A stretch of DNA of 64,000 bases from Spirochaetae bacterium HGW-Spirochaetae-1 (lineage in GTDB: Bacteria > Spirochaetota > UBA4802 > UBA5550), in NCBI GenBank assembly GCA_002839375.1, contig PGXY01000008.1:1-64000 (forward strand), read 5' to 3'. A program made the position numbers and the translations under genes. Below are positions 8,676 through 18,158 of this stretch, piece after piece. Numbering within the stretch: position 1 is the first letter of the stretch; each line of letters opens with the position of its first letter. The notes under the pieces were generated by a model. The model saw nothing but the letters and a program-made list of their open reading frames with translations, did no database searches and was not told the DNA's origin.

Positions 8676-11093
8676 ATGAAAAAAATACTGTTTTCATTAT
8701 GCCTGATCCTTATAGGGATAATTCCCGGAAAACTCATGGCCCAGTCGGCCCTGGAAGGCATGTTCAGCACTGATCCCGTTACAATGGAAAGCATTAATCA
8801 GGACCTGGCTAATGCGGGCATTACAGGCGCCACGGTCTATTTCAACCAGGCGGTGACGGTACCTGCCATTGACAATCCGCATTCAAACGGTGATATAAAA
8901 CTCTGGGCTACGGTGATCACGCCCGCATCAGCGGCGGCAAAGAAACTGCCCACGATCCTTATAGCTACGCCGTACCGCAGGGATGGTATGATCAAGGGGC
9001 TTTTCCCCTTCCTGAAAATGGATTATGCCGTCATGGTCATCGACATCCGGGGAACGGGCTCGTCGGGGGGATACTGGTGTTCCTTTGATCTTTGTGAACA
9101 GTATGATATCAAGTATGTCGTGGACCGTTGGATCCCGGCGCAGAAATGGTCCAATGGACAGGTGGGGATGTACGGGGCGTCCTATATGGGTATTATCCAG
9201 ATGCTCACGGCCGGTCTTGTCGATGTCGATGAGGAGACCGGTGAGCCGGTACACCTGAAGGCCATATTTCCGGCCGTTCCCATGAGCGACGCATACCGGG
9301 ATATAGTGATGCACGGCGGAAATGTGGACATGGCCTTCATTCCCCAGTGGATGGGAACCGTGGACATCATGGCCCTCATGCCGTCCCTGCTGTACCGGCA
9401 GGATGATGACGGTGTCACTGCCTATGATATAGCCGAGGCTGTTTTCAACTGGACGGCCAGCATGGAGCAGCTTGGCATCACCGCGGGATGGATCATGGAC
9501 GCCGGCCATATTGAAGACGGCCCCTTTTATGACCGGAAATCGCCCATGATATACTGGCCCGTGAAACCGCAGGCCGGCTGGGGATTCACCGAAGGGGATA
9601 CTCGGACAATTTCGACTTCACTCCCCGTTCTGACCATTGGGGGCTGGTTCGATATCTTCACCAGGGGCACACTCAATAATTTCCAGTATGGCCTGGCCGA
9701 TCATGCGGCAGCCGACAAGGCCATGATAGTGGGAGAATGGTATCACGCCACGGCTGCCATGGGACCGGGAGTAACATCTCTGAGTAACGGAGAACTGGCA
9801 GTCCGCTGGTTTGACTGGAAGATTAAAAATAAAAGTGATTCCTTCATGGCGGAGTATCCCGTCCTGCTTTATGTTATGGGTGTTGACCGGTGGCGCGCTG
9901 AAAAATCATGGCCCCTGCCGGGAGACCGTGTGACGGGAAAGACCATGTTCTTATCCAGGGCGGTCATTGATCCCATAGAAGGTGACCCTTTTACAAACAG
10001 GGAGGGTAACCTGATTTACGGCCTTTGCGGGGACTCCGGCGCGGTTGATTATGATGGAGAAGATCCCGTTCTCAATCATTCCGAGTACCAGTATCTCCAC
10101 GGATGGTCCTCGCGGTCCGACTGCCGGTGGATGGCCGGTCTTTTCGCCATTGAACAGCAGACCTCGAAACTGGAACAGGGTATAAATAACGACGCCGATT
10201 ACTGGTTCGAAGATGAACGCAGCGACGACTGGAAGATACCGACTTTTACGACGGAGCCGCTCGAGGAGGATATGGAGATCACGGGACCGGTCCTTCTGAA
10301 ATTCTGGGCCAGGACTGAATTTCCCAACACACTGTTTCCGCTCAAGATCGATGCCCTGACAAAACTGATTAAATTCAAGACCGGGATGAGTGAAAATCTC
10401 ATCCTGGATATGTTGAATGACAAGGATGTCCAGTTTGTGGCTGAGCTGAATGATGTATTCCCCGATGGAAGGGCCAGAAATATCACCTCGGGATGGCTCA
10501 GGGCATCACACCGTCAAAAAAATTCTCAGGAATCACCGGCTGAAACGGAACATGCCCTTGACCCGGCATATGTTCCCTTTGATCCCTTCTACGATTCACC
10601 GGACAAAACACCTGAAAAAATCAGCGAGGGTGAACTCTATGAATACGCCATTGAACTCTGGCCGACCTGCAATGTATTCAGAAAAGGCCATCGTATTCGT
10701 GTAACGCTCAGCGCCTCGGATTTTCCCCATCTGCTGCCGATCCTGCAGCCTTCAAAAACGACCCTGGTCATGGATGAAGATCACCGGGCCGTCGTGGAGT
10801 TCTCCGTTACCGGCAGTGAAGGTGAGGGTGAGTCCTGGAAATGGGTAGATGATGTGGACAAATATCTGACAAAAGAAAAGGATGATCCCCGTTTTGGCGG
10901 TTATGACGGCAGATCGGCCGTTGACGATACGGCCGGTTCCCGGAATGCCGGGGGATGCGGATCGGCCGCCCATGCCGGGACAGGGCACGGTGTCGAAACA
11001 GCCATGCCCGGGCTTTTAAACCTCATGGCAACAATGCTGATTCCATTAATATTGGTACTACGGAGGCGATGGATAAAATATCCATCGCGATGA
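8676..11093 (+). CDS. Secreted CocE/NonD-family hydrolase with C-terminal sorting signal
   Basis: 805 residues with a signal peptide (cleavage near LMAQS). It is an alpha/beta hydrolase of the X-Pro dipeptidyl-peptidase/cocaine-esterase type: nucleophile Ser169 in GASYMG, Asp326 in GGWFDIF, His357 in EWYHA, then the C-terminal jelly-roll domain typical of the family. The family cleaves esters or amides; the substrate cannot be read from sequence. The tail has GGCGS with Cys761, about 20 further residues, one hydrophobic helix (LNLMATMLIPLILVL) and RRR. This is the build of the MYXO-CTERM and related protein-sorting tails. A paralogue with the same tail lies at 59777-62335. GGGGG precedes the start by nine bases. 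Confidence 0.9.
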   Translation: MKKILFSLCLILIGIIPGKLMAQSALEGMFSTDPVTMESINQDLANAGITGATVYFNQAVTVPAIDNPHSNGDIKLWATVITPASAAAKKLPTILIATPYRRDGMIKGLFPFLKMDYAVMVIDIRGTGSSGGYWCSFDLCEQYDIKYVVDRWIPAQKWSNGQVGMYGASYMGIIQMLTAGLVDVDEETGEPVHLKAIFPAVPMSDAYRDIVMHGGNVDMAFIPQWMGTVDIMALMPSLLYRQDDDGVTAYDIAEAVFNWTASMEQLGITAGWIMDAGHIEDGPFYDRKSPMIYWPVKPQAGWGFTEGDTRTISTSLPVLTIGGWFDIFTRGTLNNFQYGLADHAAADKAMIVGEWYHATAAMGPGVTSLSNGELAVRWFDWKIKNKSDSFMAEYPVLLYVMGVDRWRAEKSWPLPGDRVTGKTMFLSRAVIDPIEGDPFTNREGNLIYGLCGDSGAVDYDGEDPVLNHSEYQYLHGWSSRSDCRWMAGLFAIEQQTSKLEQGINNDADYWFEDERSDDWKIPTFTTEPLEEDMEITGPVLLKFWARTEFPNTLFPLKIDALTKLIKFKTGMSENLILDMLNDKDVQFVAELNDVFPDGRARNITSGWLRASHRQKNSQESPAETEHALDPAYVPFDPFYDSPDKTPEKISEGELYEYAIELWPTCNVFRKGHRIRVTLSASDFPHLLPILQPSKTTLVMDEDHRAVVEFSVTGSEGEGESWKWVDDVDKYLTKEKDDPRFGGYDGRSAVDDTAGSRNAGGCGSAAHAGTGHGVETAMPGLLNLMATMLIPLILVLRRRWIKYPSR

Positions 11094-11255
11094 TATAAGG
11101 ATATACCGGAATATGCTTTGACCGATGTGTCCAACTGCTGCCCTTCTTTTACTTCCTTGATAGTTTTATACTATATCGTCTGGTATGGACTGCATCGGCA
11201 GGGCATGCCAGACGTTGTTTTTGTATCGGGGAGGATGAAGGCACCTCCATTAATT

Positions 11256-11303
11256 AATAATAGAAGAGGGATGCCCGTTGACGAGCATCCCTCTTCTATT
11301 ATT
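11256..11303. terminator. Bidirectional hairpin terminator between hydrolase and argG
   Basis: A perfect 19-bp inverted repeat (11256-11274 with 11285-11303) surrounds a 10-base loop. The stem starts AATAATAGAAG and ends with GGGATGC next to the loop. A/T-rich ends on both sides allow termination of the convergent genes on either strand. Confidence 0.8.
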
Positions 11304-11320
11304 GGCAGGTTTAACCGGAA

Positions 11321-12523
11321 TTATCTTTTCTTTTTCAGCAGGGCTTCCACTCTCGATGGCAGACCGAAGATACGGAGAAATCCACTGGCGTCTTTCTGGT
11401 CATAGAGGGCGCTTTCATCAAATGTGGCGATATCGGGCTCATAAAGGGTGACGGAAGATTTTCTGCCCACAACCACGCAATTGCCCTTGTAGAGCTTGAC
11501 CCGTACCGTACCGGTGACGTTTTTCTGGGTTTCGTTGATAAAGGCGTCCAGGGACTCGCGTCTCTTGGTAAACCACAGACCATTGTACACGATTTCCGCA
11601 TATTCATTGGACAGACGGTCTTTCAGGTGCTGCGTATCGCGGTCCAGGGTGATGGATTCCAGGTCGCGGTGGGCTGCCAGGAGTACCGTTCCCGCCGGGG
11701 TTTCATAAACTCCCCGGGATTTTATGCCCACGAGACGGTTCTCGACGATGTCGATGCGGCCTACGCCGTTTTCACCGGCCGTCTTGTTGAGTTTTTTCAT
11801 CAGCTCGACGGGACCCAGGCGTTTGCCGTCCAGAGCCACGGGGGTGCCCTGTTCGAAATCGATTTCAATATACGTGGGCTTGTCCGGCGCCGCTTCCGGT
11901 GATTTGGTCAGTATGAACATGCTGTCATCGGGCTCCCGGTAAGGATCCTCGAGAATGCCTCCTTCATAGGAAATGTGGAGGATGTTCCTGTCCATGCTGT
12001 AGGGCTTGTCCTTGGATACGGGAACGGGGATGCCATGCTTCTGGGCGTAGTCAAAGAGAGAGCTTCGGGAATTGAGGTCCCATATGCGCCAGGGAGCGAT
12101 AATTGTCAGTTCCGGTGCCAGCGCCATGAAGGCCATTTCGAAACGAACCTGGTCATTTCCCTTGCCCGTGGCTCCATGACAGACCGCGTCTGCTCCTTCT
12201 TTAAGGGCGATTTCCACCTGTCTTTGGGCTATGATGGGGCGGGCCAGTGATGTTCCCAGGAGATACCGGTCTTCGTAAATTGCGTTGGCCTTGATCGCTG
12301 CGAACACGTAATCTCTGACGAAGGCCTCGGTGAGGTCCTCGATATAGCATTTGCTGGCGCCGGTCTTGATGGCTTTTGCCTCCAGGCCGTCGAGTTCCTC
12401 TTCCTGGCCCACATTTGCTGCGTAGGCTATTACTTCACAGTTATATGTATCAATGAGCCACTTTACGATAATGGATGTATCCAGTCCGCCTGAATACGCC
12501 AGTACTACTTTTTTAACCTTCAT
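11321..12523 (-). CDS. argG: Argininosuccinate synthase
   Basis: 400 residues, the normal length. It joins citrulline and aspartate with ATP to make argininosuccinate, the penultimate step of arginine synthesis in the cytoplasm. The N-type ATP pyrophosphatase P-loop is AYSGGLDTS, and the family segments [27 protein letters not shown] and [13 protein letters not shown] are present. GAAAGAGG lies before the start. It is the last gene of an argD-argF-argG run on the minus strand, ending at the strong hairpin at 11256-11303. No argH is seen in the window. Confidence 0.97.
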   Translation of the reverse strand: MKVKKVVLAYSGGLDTSIIVKWLIDTYNCEVIAYAANVGQEEELDGLEAKAIKTGASKCYIEDLTEAFVRDYVFAAIKANAIYEDRYLLGTSLARPIIAQRQVEIALKEGADAVCHGATGKGNDQVRFEMAFMALAPELTIIAPWRIWDLNSRSSLFDYAQKHGIPVPVSKDKPYSMDRNILHISYEGGILEDPYREPDDSMFILTKSPEAAPDKPTYIEIDFEQGTPVALDGKRLGPVELMKKLNKTAGENGVGRIDIVENRLVGIKSRGVYETPAGTVLLAAHRDLESITLDRDTQHLKDRLSNEYAEIVYNGLWFTKRRESLDAFINETQKNVTGTVRVKLYKGNCVVVGRKSSVTLYEPDIATFDESALYDQKDASGFLRIFGLPSRVEALLKKKR

Positions 12524-12583
12524 TGTATACCTCTTTCATATTGTGGAATGGTTGTTTACCCTGTATTTATTTAGTTAATGATT

Positions 12584-13522
12584 TCAACTCATGAGAGCGC
12601 ACATGATAGATTTCTGCACGTGCAGCCTGTTTTCCGCCTGGTCAAAGACTATGGAGTGGGGAGAATCGATGACATTGGCGTCGATCTCCTCACCGCGGTG
12701 CGCCGGAAGACAGTGCATCACCTTGCATCCCGGGGCTGATTTTTTGACCAGGTCCAGGGTAATTTTAAATCCGGCGAAATCTTTTTTCCTCCGGGCCGTT
12801 TCTTTTTCCTGGCCCATGCTGATCCATACATCGGTATAGAGGTAATTGGCGTCCCTTACAGCGGCTTTAATATCACTGGTTATGGTTATCTCCGCTCCCG
12901 ACAGGGAGGATATCTGATATGCCTTTTCCACCACGGCTATATCGGGCTGATATTTTTTCGGCGTTGCCACGGATATTTTTGATCCAAGTATGGCGGCGCA
13001 GAGCAGGAGTGAATTGGCTACATTGTTTCCGTCTCCCACATATGCCATCTTTACATTTTTCAGATCTCTGTTTCGTTCGTATATGGTAAAATAATCTGTC
13101 AGGGCCTGGCAGGGATGAAACGAATCGGTGAGACCGTTGATGACGGGGATAGAGGCCTCCCGCGCCAGGTCAGTCACTTTCTGGTGATTATCCGTTCGTA
13201 TCATGATGCCGTCCACATAGCGTGACAGGACCTTGGCTGTATCGGTGAAGGTTTCCCCTCTCCCGAGCTGAATATCCGACGTGCTGAGAAAAAGGGCCTG
13301 TCCTCCCAGTTGGTAGATGCCGGCCTCGAAGGATACCCGTGTCCGTGTTGAACTCTTCTCGAAAATCATTGCCAGGGATTTTTTCTTGAGATAGGTATGC
13401 CTTTTCCCTTTCTGGCGTTCTTTTTTCAGTTTGACGGTAAAATCAAAGAGATTGAGAATTTCCTCCCTGCTTAGATCCGCTACATTCAGAAGGTCCTTTG
13501 TCCTTACTTTTGGTATCTTCAC
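12584..13522 (-). CDS. argF: Ornithine carbamoyltransferase
   Basis: 312 residues. It makes citrulline from ornithine and carbamoyl phosphate. The carbamoyl-phosphate loop SSTRTRVSFEAG, the HPCQALTD segment and the ornithine-binding HCLPAHRGEEI are intact. The start is a GTG that overlaps the argD stop (GTGA), so translation is coupled to argD. argG follows 60 bases downstream. Confidence 0.97.
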   Translation of the reverse strand: MKIPKVRTKDLLNVADLSREEILNLFDFTVKLKKERQKGKRHTYLKKKSLAMIFEKSSTRTRVSFEAGIYQLGGQALFLSTSDIQLGRGETFTDTAKVLSRYVDGIMIRTDNHQKVTDLAREASIPVINGLTDSFHPCQALTDYFTIYERNRDLKNVKMAYVGDGNNVANSLLLCAAILGSKISVATPKKYQPDIAVVEKAYQISSLSGAEITITSDIKAAVRDANYLYTDVWISMGQEKETARRKKDFAGFKITLDLVKKSAPGCKVMHCLPAHRGEEIDANVIDSPHSIVFDQAENRLHVQKSIMCALMS

Positions 13523-14736
13523 TGTGCCTTACCTTCTTCCATAATGATTTTTTCCAGAATATTCATACCCGCTTTTACAACGGGCATGGGAATGGTCAGT
13601 GCCGGCATAATCCGTATTACTTTTTCGGAAGTGCAGTTTATTACGAGGCCTCTCTGGAGAGCCTTTTTAACGAGTCCCGCTCCCGGTATGGTCAGTTCAA
13701 ATCCGATATGCAGACCCAGCCCGCGTATGTCCTTGATGATATCGGTCTTTTTCTGTATGTCCGCAAGCCGCGTTACTATATACTGGCTTGCCTTTTTTAC
13801 ATTGTTGAGAACTTTCGGTTTTTTTATTTCCTTGAGCACCGCTTCGGCTGCGGCGCAGGCAAGGTGATTGCCGCCGAAAGTACTGCCGTGAAGGCCTTTG
13901 CTGAGATGTTCAACAAGGAAATTCTTTGTATGCATGGCTCCAATGGGAACTCCTCCGCCGAGTCCCTTGGCCATGGTGACCACATCAGGGATGATATCAT
14001 ACTGCTGGAAGGCAAACGGCGTTCCCGTGCGCCCGATCCCCGTCTGAACCTCGTCGATGATGGTGAGGATGCCGTACTTTTTGCATAAGCTGAAGACTTC
14101 TTTTACAAAAGATTTTTCAACGGTGATGATCCCGCCTTCGCCCTGGATGAGCTCCAGTATTACTGCCGCGATATTCCGGTTTTTTTTGACCTCCCTGGCA
14201 AAGGCCTCGATGTCATTGTACGGGAGGTATTTGAACCCGCGGGGAAGGGGACCGAAGCCTTCATGGATTTTTTTTTGCGCCGTGGCAGTCATGGCTCCCA
14301 TGGTGCGGCCGTGGAATGAATTGGTGAAAGAAAGTATTTCATATCTTTCAGCATCCAGGCTCATGCCATAACGGCGTGCCAGTTTGATAGCCGCTTCATT
14401 TGCCTCGGTGCCGCTATTGGCAAATAGGGTTTTTCCCGGAAATGACAATTCCGAAACGAGGCGTGCCGCGTTGATCTGCTGCAGATTATAGTAGTGGTTC
14501 GAGGAATGCAGTATGGCGTCAACCTGGCCGTGCAGCGCCTTTTGAAGCGCAGGATTGCCATACCCGAGATTCGACACGGCTATGCCGGTGAAGAAATCTA
14601 CGTATTCCTTCCCGTCCTGGTCATAGAGGTATGCACCGGAACCCCTGGTAAAACAGACCTGCTGTCTTTCCCCATAATTCTGGTAGAGGTATTCCCTGTC
14701 ATTCTGTATAATTTTATCTAATTTGGATGCCGGCAC
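13519..14736 (-). CDS. argD: Acetylornithine aminotransferase
   Basis: 405 residues, a class III PLP aminotransferase. Recognisable parts are NSGTEANEAAIKLAR, SFHGRTMGAM, the aspartate that holds the pyridine ring in IDEVQTGIGRTG, and the PLP lysine in TMAKGLGGGVPIGA. It converts N-acetylglutamate semialdehyde to N-acetylornithine, the substrate of the argJ product encoded 1.6 kb upstream. It overlaps argF by four bases. A promoter-like pair and a hairpin lie between it and the preceding gene. Confidence 0.95.
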   Translation of the reverse strand: MPASKLDKIIQNDREYLYQNYGERQQVCFTRGSGAYLYDQDGKEYVDFFTGIAVSNLGYGNPALQKALHGQVDAILHSSNHYYNLQQINAARLVSELSFPGKTLFANSGTEANEAAIKLARRYGMSLDAERYEILSFTNSFHGRTMGAMTATAQKKIHEGFGPLPRGFKYLPYNDIEAFAREVKKNRNIAAVILELIQGEGGIITVEKSFVKEVFSLCKKYGILTIIDEVQTGIGRTGTPFAFQQYDIIPDVVTMAKGLGGGVPIGAMHTKNFLVEHLSKGLHGSTFGGNHLACAAAEAVLKEIKKPKVLNNVKKASQYIVTRLADIQKKTDIIKDIRGLGLHIGFELTIPGAGLVKKALQRGLVINCTSEKVIRIMPALTIPMPVVKAGMNILEKIIMEEGKAQ

Positions 14737-14770
14737 GGTATTTTTCTCCCCAATCCCATAAAAATAAAAA

Positions 14771-14787
14771 ATCGGGTTTGGCCCGAT
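14771..14787 (-). terminator. Intrinsic terminator upstream of argD
   Basis: On the minus strand ATCGGG-CCAAA-CCCGAT is followed at once by TTTTTTATTTTT. It ends transcripts from the gene at 14839-15198, or it acts as an attenuator if transcription starts at the promoter-like sequence at 14802-14825. Confidence 0.75.
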
Positions 14788-14801
14788 AAAAACAGTAATA
14801 C

Positions 14802-14825
14802 ATTATAGGGGATAAAAAATGTCAA
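14802..14825 (-). promoter_or_regulatory. Promoter-like hexamer pair before argD (atypical spacing)
   Basis: On the minus strand a perfect TTGACA (14825-14820) and a perfect TATAAT (14807-14802) are only 12 bases apart, too close for normal sigma70 use. The -10 may work with a poorer -35 further upstream. Confidence 0.3.
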
Positions 14826-14838
14826 GAATTAATTTTCA

Positions 14839-15198
14839 TCAATGGCAGGCGAGGATTTTGTCGTGAATGAACTCCACCAGGTCATGTTCCATTTCACCGG
14901 CCGCTTCGAGAAATTTTTTTGCGATGATACCACCGTGGAACAGACCGTCCTTTGTCAGTATGGGGGTTTTCTTATGCCGTCCCGGGACTTCACCGTCATC
15001 AATATTGTCGTGGCTGTATCCCTTGTGCTTTTTCCAGGTCAGGACCTTTTCAATGCCTTCTTTGCCGTAGCATAGCTGGAATCCCTTCATGGTCTTATTG
15101 TCATCATACCAGACGATGAGATCGAAAAATTCATCACTGAACCATCGGCGGAATCCTTCTTCTTCTATCTGGCGTACGTGGGGTACTTCACGAAGCAT
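14839..15198 (-). CDS. Conserved-looking hypothetical protein
   Basis: 119 residues, soluble, with no signal peptide or membrane helix. Features are a WF-rich N-terminal half (FRRWFSDEFFDLIVWYDD), GFQLCYGKEGIEKVLTW, a histidine-bearing linker, and a helical C terminus ending in ILACH. I do not recognise the family. GGAG precedes the start by eight bases. It lies between argD and an envelope protein gene on the same strand and ends at a good terminator. No function can be assigned. Confidence 0.65.
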   Translation of the reverse strand: MLREVPHVRQIEEEGFRRWFSDEFFDLIVWYDDNKTMKGFQLCYGKEGIEKVLTWKKHKGYSHDNIDDGEVPGRHKKTPILTKDGLFHGGIIAKKFLEAAGEMEHDLVEFIHDKILACH

Positions 15199-15229
15199 AA
15201 CGGGTCTCCTGTTGTTGAGATGGTAAATT

Positions 15230-16306
15230 TTAAAGATGAAAATCGAAACCGGTCATAATGGATAAACCGTCAAAACCCTGGTCGGTATAGAATATTCTTC
15301 TATAGGAAACACCAAGGCGGAATACAAAGGGACTGAAGTCAAAATGCAGGGCGCAGGCGGCGTCGGTGGAAAAATTGACAGTCTTCACATCGGCAACAAT
15401 GGGGTCATCGGGGCCTCCCCCGCTGGGAAGAAAGAACCTGGTGCGTGTGAAAGCCGTGCCGGCTCCTGCAGTGAAAGCGAGTAATATATGGGACCGTACG
15501 GGATAAGTGTATTCGAAATCGATATATGTGTTCCAGACCTGCATGGTGGAATTGCTGGGGACATCCTTGTCCTCCGAATCGATGGAGAAAAATTCGGCGT
15601 TGAAAATGAAACCGGTTCCGGCCAGGAGCCTGTTCGAATCGTAACGGAGGTGAGGAGTTACAAACCAGGCATTGTTATAAATGTCGTGCCATGGACCGAC
15701 GATGAACATTCTTCCCGCGTTGACACCGAAGGAAAAAGGCGAGAATGTGTTGTACAGCGGAATGTACGGCGACGGCGTGAGCAGTTTGATGTTTTCTTTT
15801 TCAAAGAGTTCAATCTGTCTGCCCAGTTTCGTGGAAAAAAGATCCATGGAGTTTTGCATGAGAACGCCGGTCTCTATGGAATTGTCGGGGAAAACAGCAG
15901 ATTTGCCCGTGATGGTGTTATAGGCGATGACATCAATAAAGGTTTCATTTTCCCTGGTATGCATAAATCCGACGATGAAAAGGTCCGGAACGGGATATTT
16001 ATCCGACATGGAATCCATGAGCTTCAGAAGTTCTTCGGAGCCTTCCTTCTCCTGGGCTGCGTTCAGGGTTATTATTTCATCATTCTTTATTTCAATTATA
16101 TAGGATGTATTGTTTTGAAGGTACTTTTTCAGCGTTCGGGGGATGATGGACGAGTAATACTGAAAATCATTGTTTTCCATGCGGATATCGAATCCGAATA
16201 TGGTGATATTGGTTTTAATGGGCTCCTTTTTTTTTGATTCCGCTGCCGTGAGGGGAATGGCGATGATAAGGATTCCCGCTATTATGGAAACTGTAGCTGT
16301 TCTCAT
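15230..16306 (-). CDS. Secreted protein, probably an outer-membrane beta-barrel
   Basis: 358 residues with a signal peptide (MRTATVSIIAGILIIAIPLTA, cleaved near AAES). The first 160 residues look like a globular domain (FDIRMENNDFQYY, VPDLFIVGFMHTRENETF). The rest alternates hydrophobic and polar residues and ends with a phenylalanine-containing strand (MTGFDFHL), as in outer-membrane proteins. I do not know the family. It sits between argJ and a hypothetical gene on the same strand, with no metabolic link to arginine that I can see. Confidence 0.7.
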   Translation of the reverse strand: MRTATVSIIAGILIIAIPLTAAESKKKEPIKTNITIFGFDIRMENNDFQYYSSIIPRTLKKYLQNNTSYIIEIKNDEIITLNAAQEKEGSEELLKLMDSMSDKYPVPDLFIVGFMHTRENETFIDVIAYNTITGKSAVFPDNSIETGVLMQNSMDLFSTKLGRQIELFEKENIKLLTPSPYIPLYNTFSPFSFGVNAGRMFIVGPWHDIYNNAWFVTPHLRYDSNRLLAGTGFIFNAEFFSIDSEDKDVPSNSTMQVWNTYIDFEYTYPVRSHILLAFTAGAGTAFTRTRFFLPSGGGPDDPIVADVKTVNFSTDAACALHFDFSPFVFRLGVSYRRIFYTDQGFDGLSIMTGFDFHL

Positions 16307-16350
16307 ATACTATCGGTAAACCATCCCGGGCATTCTGTCAATATGAAAAT

Positions 16351-17541
16351 CTATGTTGTGTACTCGGCGTTGATTTTGACATAGTCGTAGGAGAAGTCAC
16401 AGGTCATCATCATGGCCCCTGCCGTTCCCATGCCCAGATCAATCATCACATCGAATTCACGGTTCTTCATGATATTTTTCAGGGTTTCGTGGTCAAAGGG
16501 GACGGGCGTACCGTTTTTAAGCAGTGTGATGTCGCCGAATGATATGGTCAGGGTTTCCTCGTGAACATCGGCGCCCGAGTAGCCCGCAGCGCAGGCAACG
16601 CGGCCCCAGTTGGGGTCCTGGCCGAAAAAAGCGGTTTTTACCAAGGCGGACTGAGCCACGGCCCGGGCGACACGCCATGCGTCGTCGTCATTTTGCGCGC
16701 CCGTAACCCTGACCCTTACCAGCTTTGTGGCGCCTTCGCCGTCGGTTACCAGCATGGCGGCAAGCTCCATCAGGACATGCTCCAGCGCCGCATAAAAGGA
16801 AGCAAGATCGCCGTCTTCTTTAAGGTGCTCGGCCCCTGCCGGTGACAATATCAGGGCCGTATCATTGGTGGACATGTCTCCGTCGATGGTTATGGCATTC
16901 AGGGTTTTTTTGACGGCCTTCCTGAAGAGTGCCGTCAGGTTTTCCGACGCTACCGGGGCATCGGTGATGATGAAGGCCAGCATGGTGGCCATGTTGGGAG
17001 CTATCATACCCGAACCCTTGGTGGTGCCGGCAATGGTGTATGTGCCTTTTGACGTCTCGAAGGAGACCGATATGCTTTTCGGGAAAGTATCCGTTGTCAT
17101 AATAGCTTTGGGGATAATTCCGCCGTTTTCCCGTGATAGCGAACCGGCCAGGTTTTCGTGGGCCGCCAGCATTTTTTCGACGGGGAGCTGGTGGCCGATA
17201 ATTCCCGTGGAGCACATGAGAAGCGACGAGGATTCCGTGCCGAGCTTCGCGGCCATGTCTTCGGTCAGCGTCAGGGCATTGCCGTATCCCTGGTTACCGG
17301 TACAGGCATTGGCGTTCGTGGCATTGATGAGTATGCCGCGTATTTTATTGCCGATCCTTTCCCTGCAGAGTTTTACCGGTGCGGCTGAAACCCGGTTGGT
17401 GGTAAAAAGTCCCGCGGCGTTGCACGGTATATCGGACACAATGAGGGCGTAATCGAGCCTTCCCTCATACCTGATATTGCATGATAAGGCTGAAAATTTG
17501 AATCCCGGTACATTTTCAAGGCCGCCCTGAAGCACTTTCAT
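16351..17541 (-). CDS. argJ: Bifunctional ornithine acetyltransferase / N-acetylglutamate synthase
   Basis: 396 residues. It moves the acetyl group from N-acetylornithine to glutamate, making the arginine pathway cyclic; some members also use acetyl-CoA. The autocleavage site with its nucleophile threonine is intact in GSGMIAPNMATML, where the protein self-cleaves into two chains before the threonine. TTDTFPK, DGDMSTNDT, GEGATKLV and DPNWGRV are further family marks. The start at 17541 gives the common beginning and faces the STAS gene promoter region. With argD, argF and argG it covers the later part of arginine synthesis; argB and argC are not in the window. Confidence 0.96.
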   Translation of the reverse strand: MKVLQGGLENVPGFKFSALSCNIRYEGRLDYALIVSDIPCNAAGLFTTNRVSAAPVKLCRERIGNKIRGILINATNANACTGNQGYGNALTLTEDMAAKLGTESSSLLMCSTGIIGHQLPVEKMLAAHENLAGSLSRENGGIIPKAIMTTDTFPKSISVSFETSKGTYTIAGTTKGSGMIAPNMATMLAFIITDAPVASENLTALFRKAVKKTLNAITIDGDMSTNDTALILSPAGAEHLKEDGDLASFYAALEHVLMELAAMLVTDGEGATKLVRVRVTGAQNDDDAWRVARAVAQSALVKTAFFGQDPNWGRVACAAGYSGADVHEETLTISFGDITLLKNGTPVPFDHETLKNIMKNREFDVMIDLGMGTAGAMMMTCDFSYDYVKINAEYTT

Positions 17542-17716
17542 ATGATTTCTCCACTATGGAATGAGGATAACACTGTAAAGAAATAGCATATGCAGTAATG
17601 TCAATGATTTATGCAATTATTATTTTATGGAATCAGGGAAAACATGGATAGATGTTTATCCCGCCGATGCATTTTAATTCATCTTATTGGTGATATATAT
17701 TTTTATAAAAATTGGT

Positions 17717-17745
17717 TTGATTTCATGATTATTCTTGATTATATG
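17717..17745 (+). promoter_or_regulatory. Candidate promoter of the second STAS gene
   Basis: TTGATT (17717-17722), 17 bases, TATATG (17740-17745), 23 bases before the ATG. The rest of 17542-17716 is A/T-rich without further signals I can support. Confidence 0.45.
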
Positions 17746-17768
17746 CATACATCGTGGTGAGATGAGTC

Positions 17769-18107
17769 ATGGAAATAACAGTCAGGGAAAAGGGGTCCGT
17801 GGTTATCATGGACCTGGTAGGGCATTTCACGATCTATGATATTACGGATATCGAGAATATCTGGAACGGGTATCTGAAGAAAAATATCATGGTAATGGCT
17901 TTGAACTGCCGGGAAATACAGTTTATTGATTCCTCGGCCATTGGGAGCCTGGTAAAGATGGTAAACCTGGTAACGGGTTTCGGTATTCAAGTCATTTTCT
18001 ATGACCTGGGTGAACCCGTTCAAAGAGTTTTTGCCGTGACCGGCCTCAACCGGATCCTCAATATAATGACCGCCGCTGCCTTTGAAGAGCGGTTTGCTGT
18101 CCGATAA
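17769..18107 (+). CDS. Second STAS-domain anti-sigma-factor antagonist-like protein
   Basis: 112 residues. The STAS loop is QFIDSSAIGSLVKM, with both serines kept and alanine in place of the usual glycine after them. It begins MEITVREKGSVVIMDLVGHF, a standard first strand. It probably works in the same partner-switching signalling as the STAS protein at 4326-4649, but no phosphatase or kinase gene is adjacent. An NlpC/P60 lipoprotein gene follows 51 bases downstream. Confidence 0.88.
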   Translation: MEITVREKGSVVIMDLVGHFTIYDITDIENIWNGYLKKNIMVMALNCREIQFIDSSAIGSLVKMVNLVTGFGIQVIFYDLGEPVQRVFAVTGLNRILNIMTAAAFEERFAVR

Positions 18108-18158
18108 ATTCATCGCCAACCGCTCAATTTCGCCCGATCCGGGGCCGATAACTGGTAT

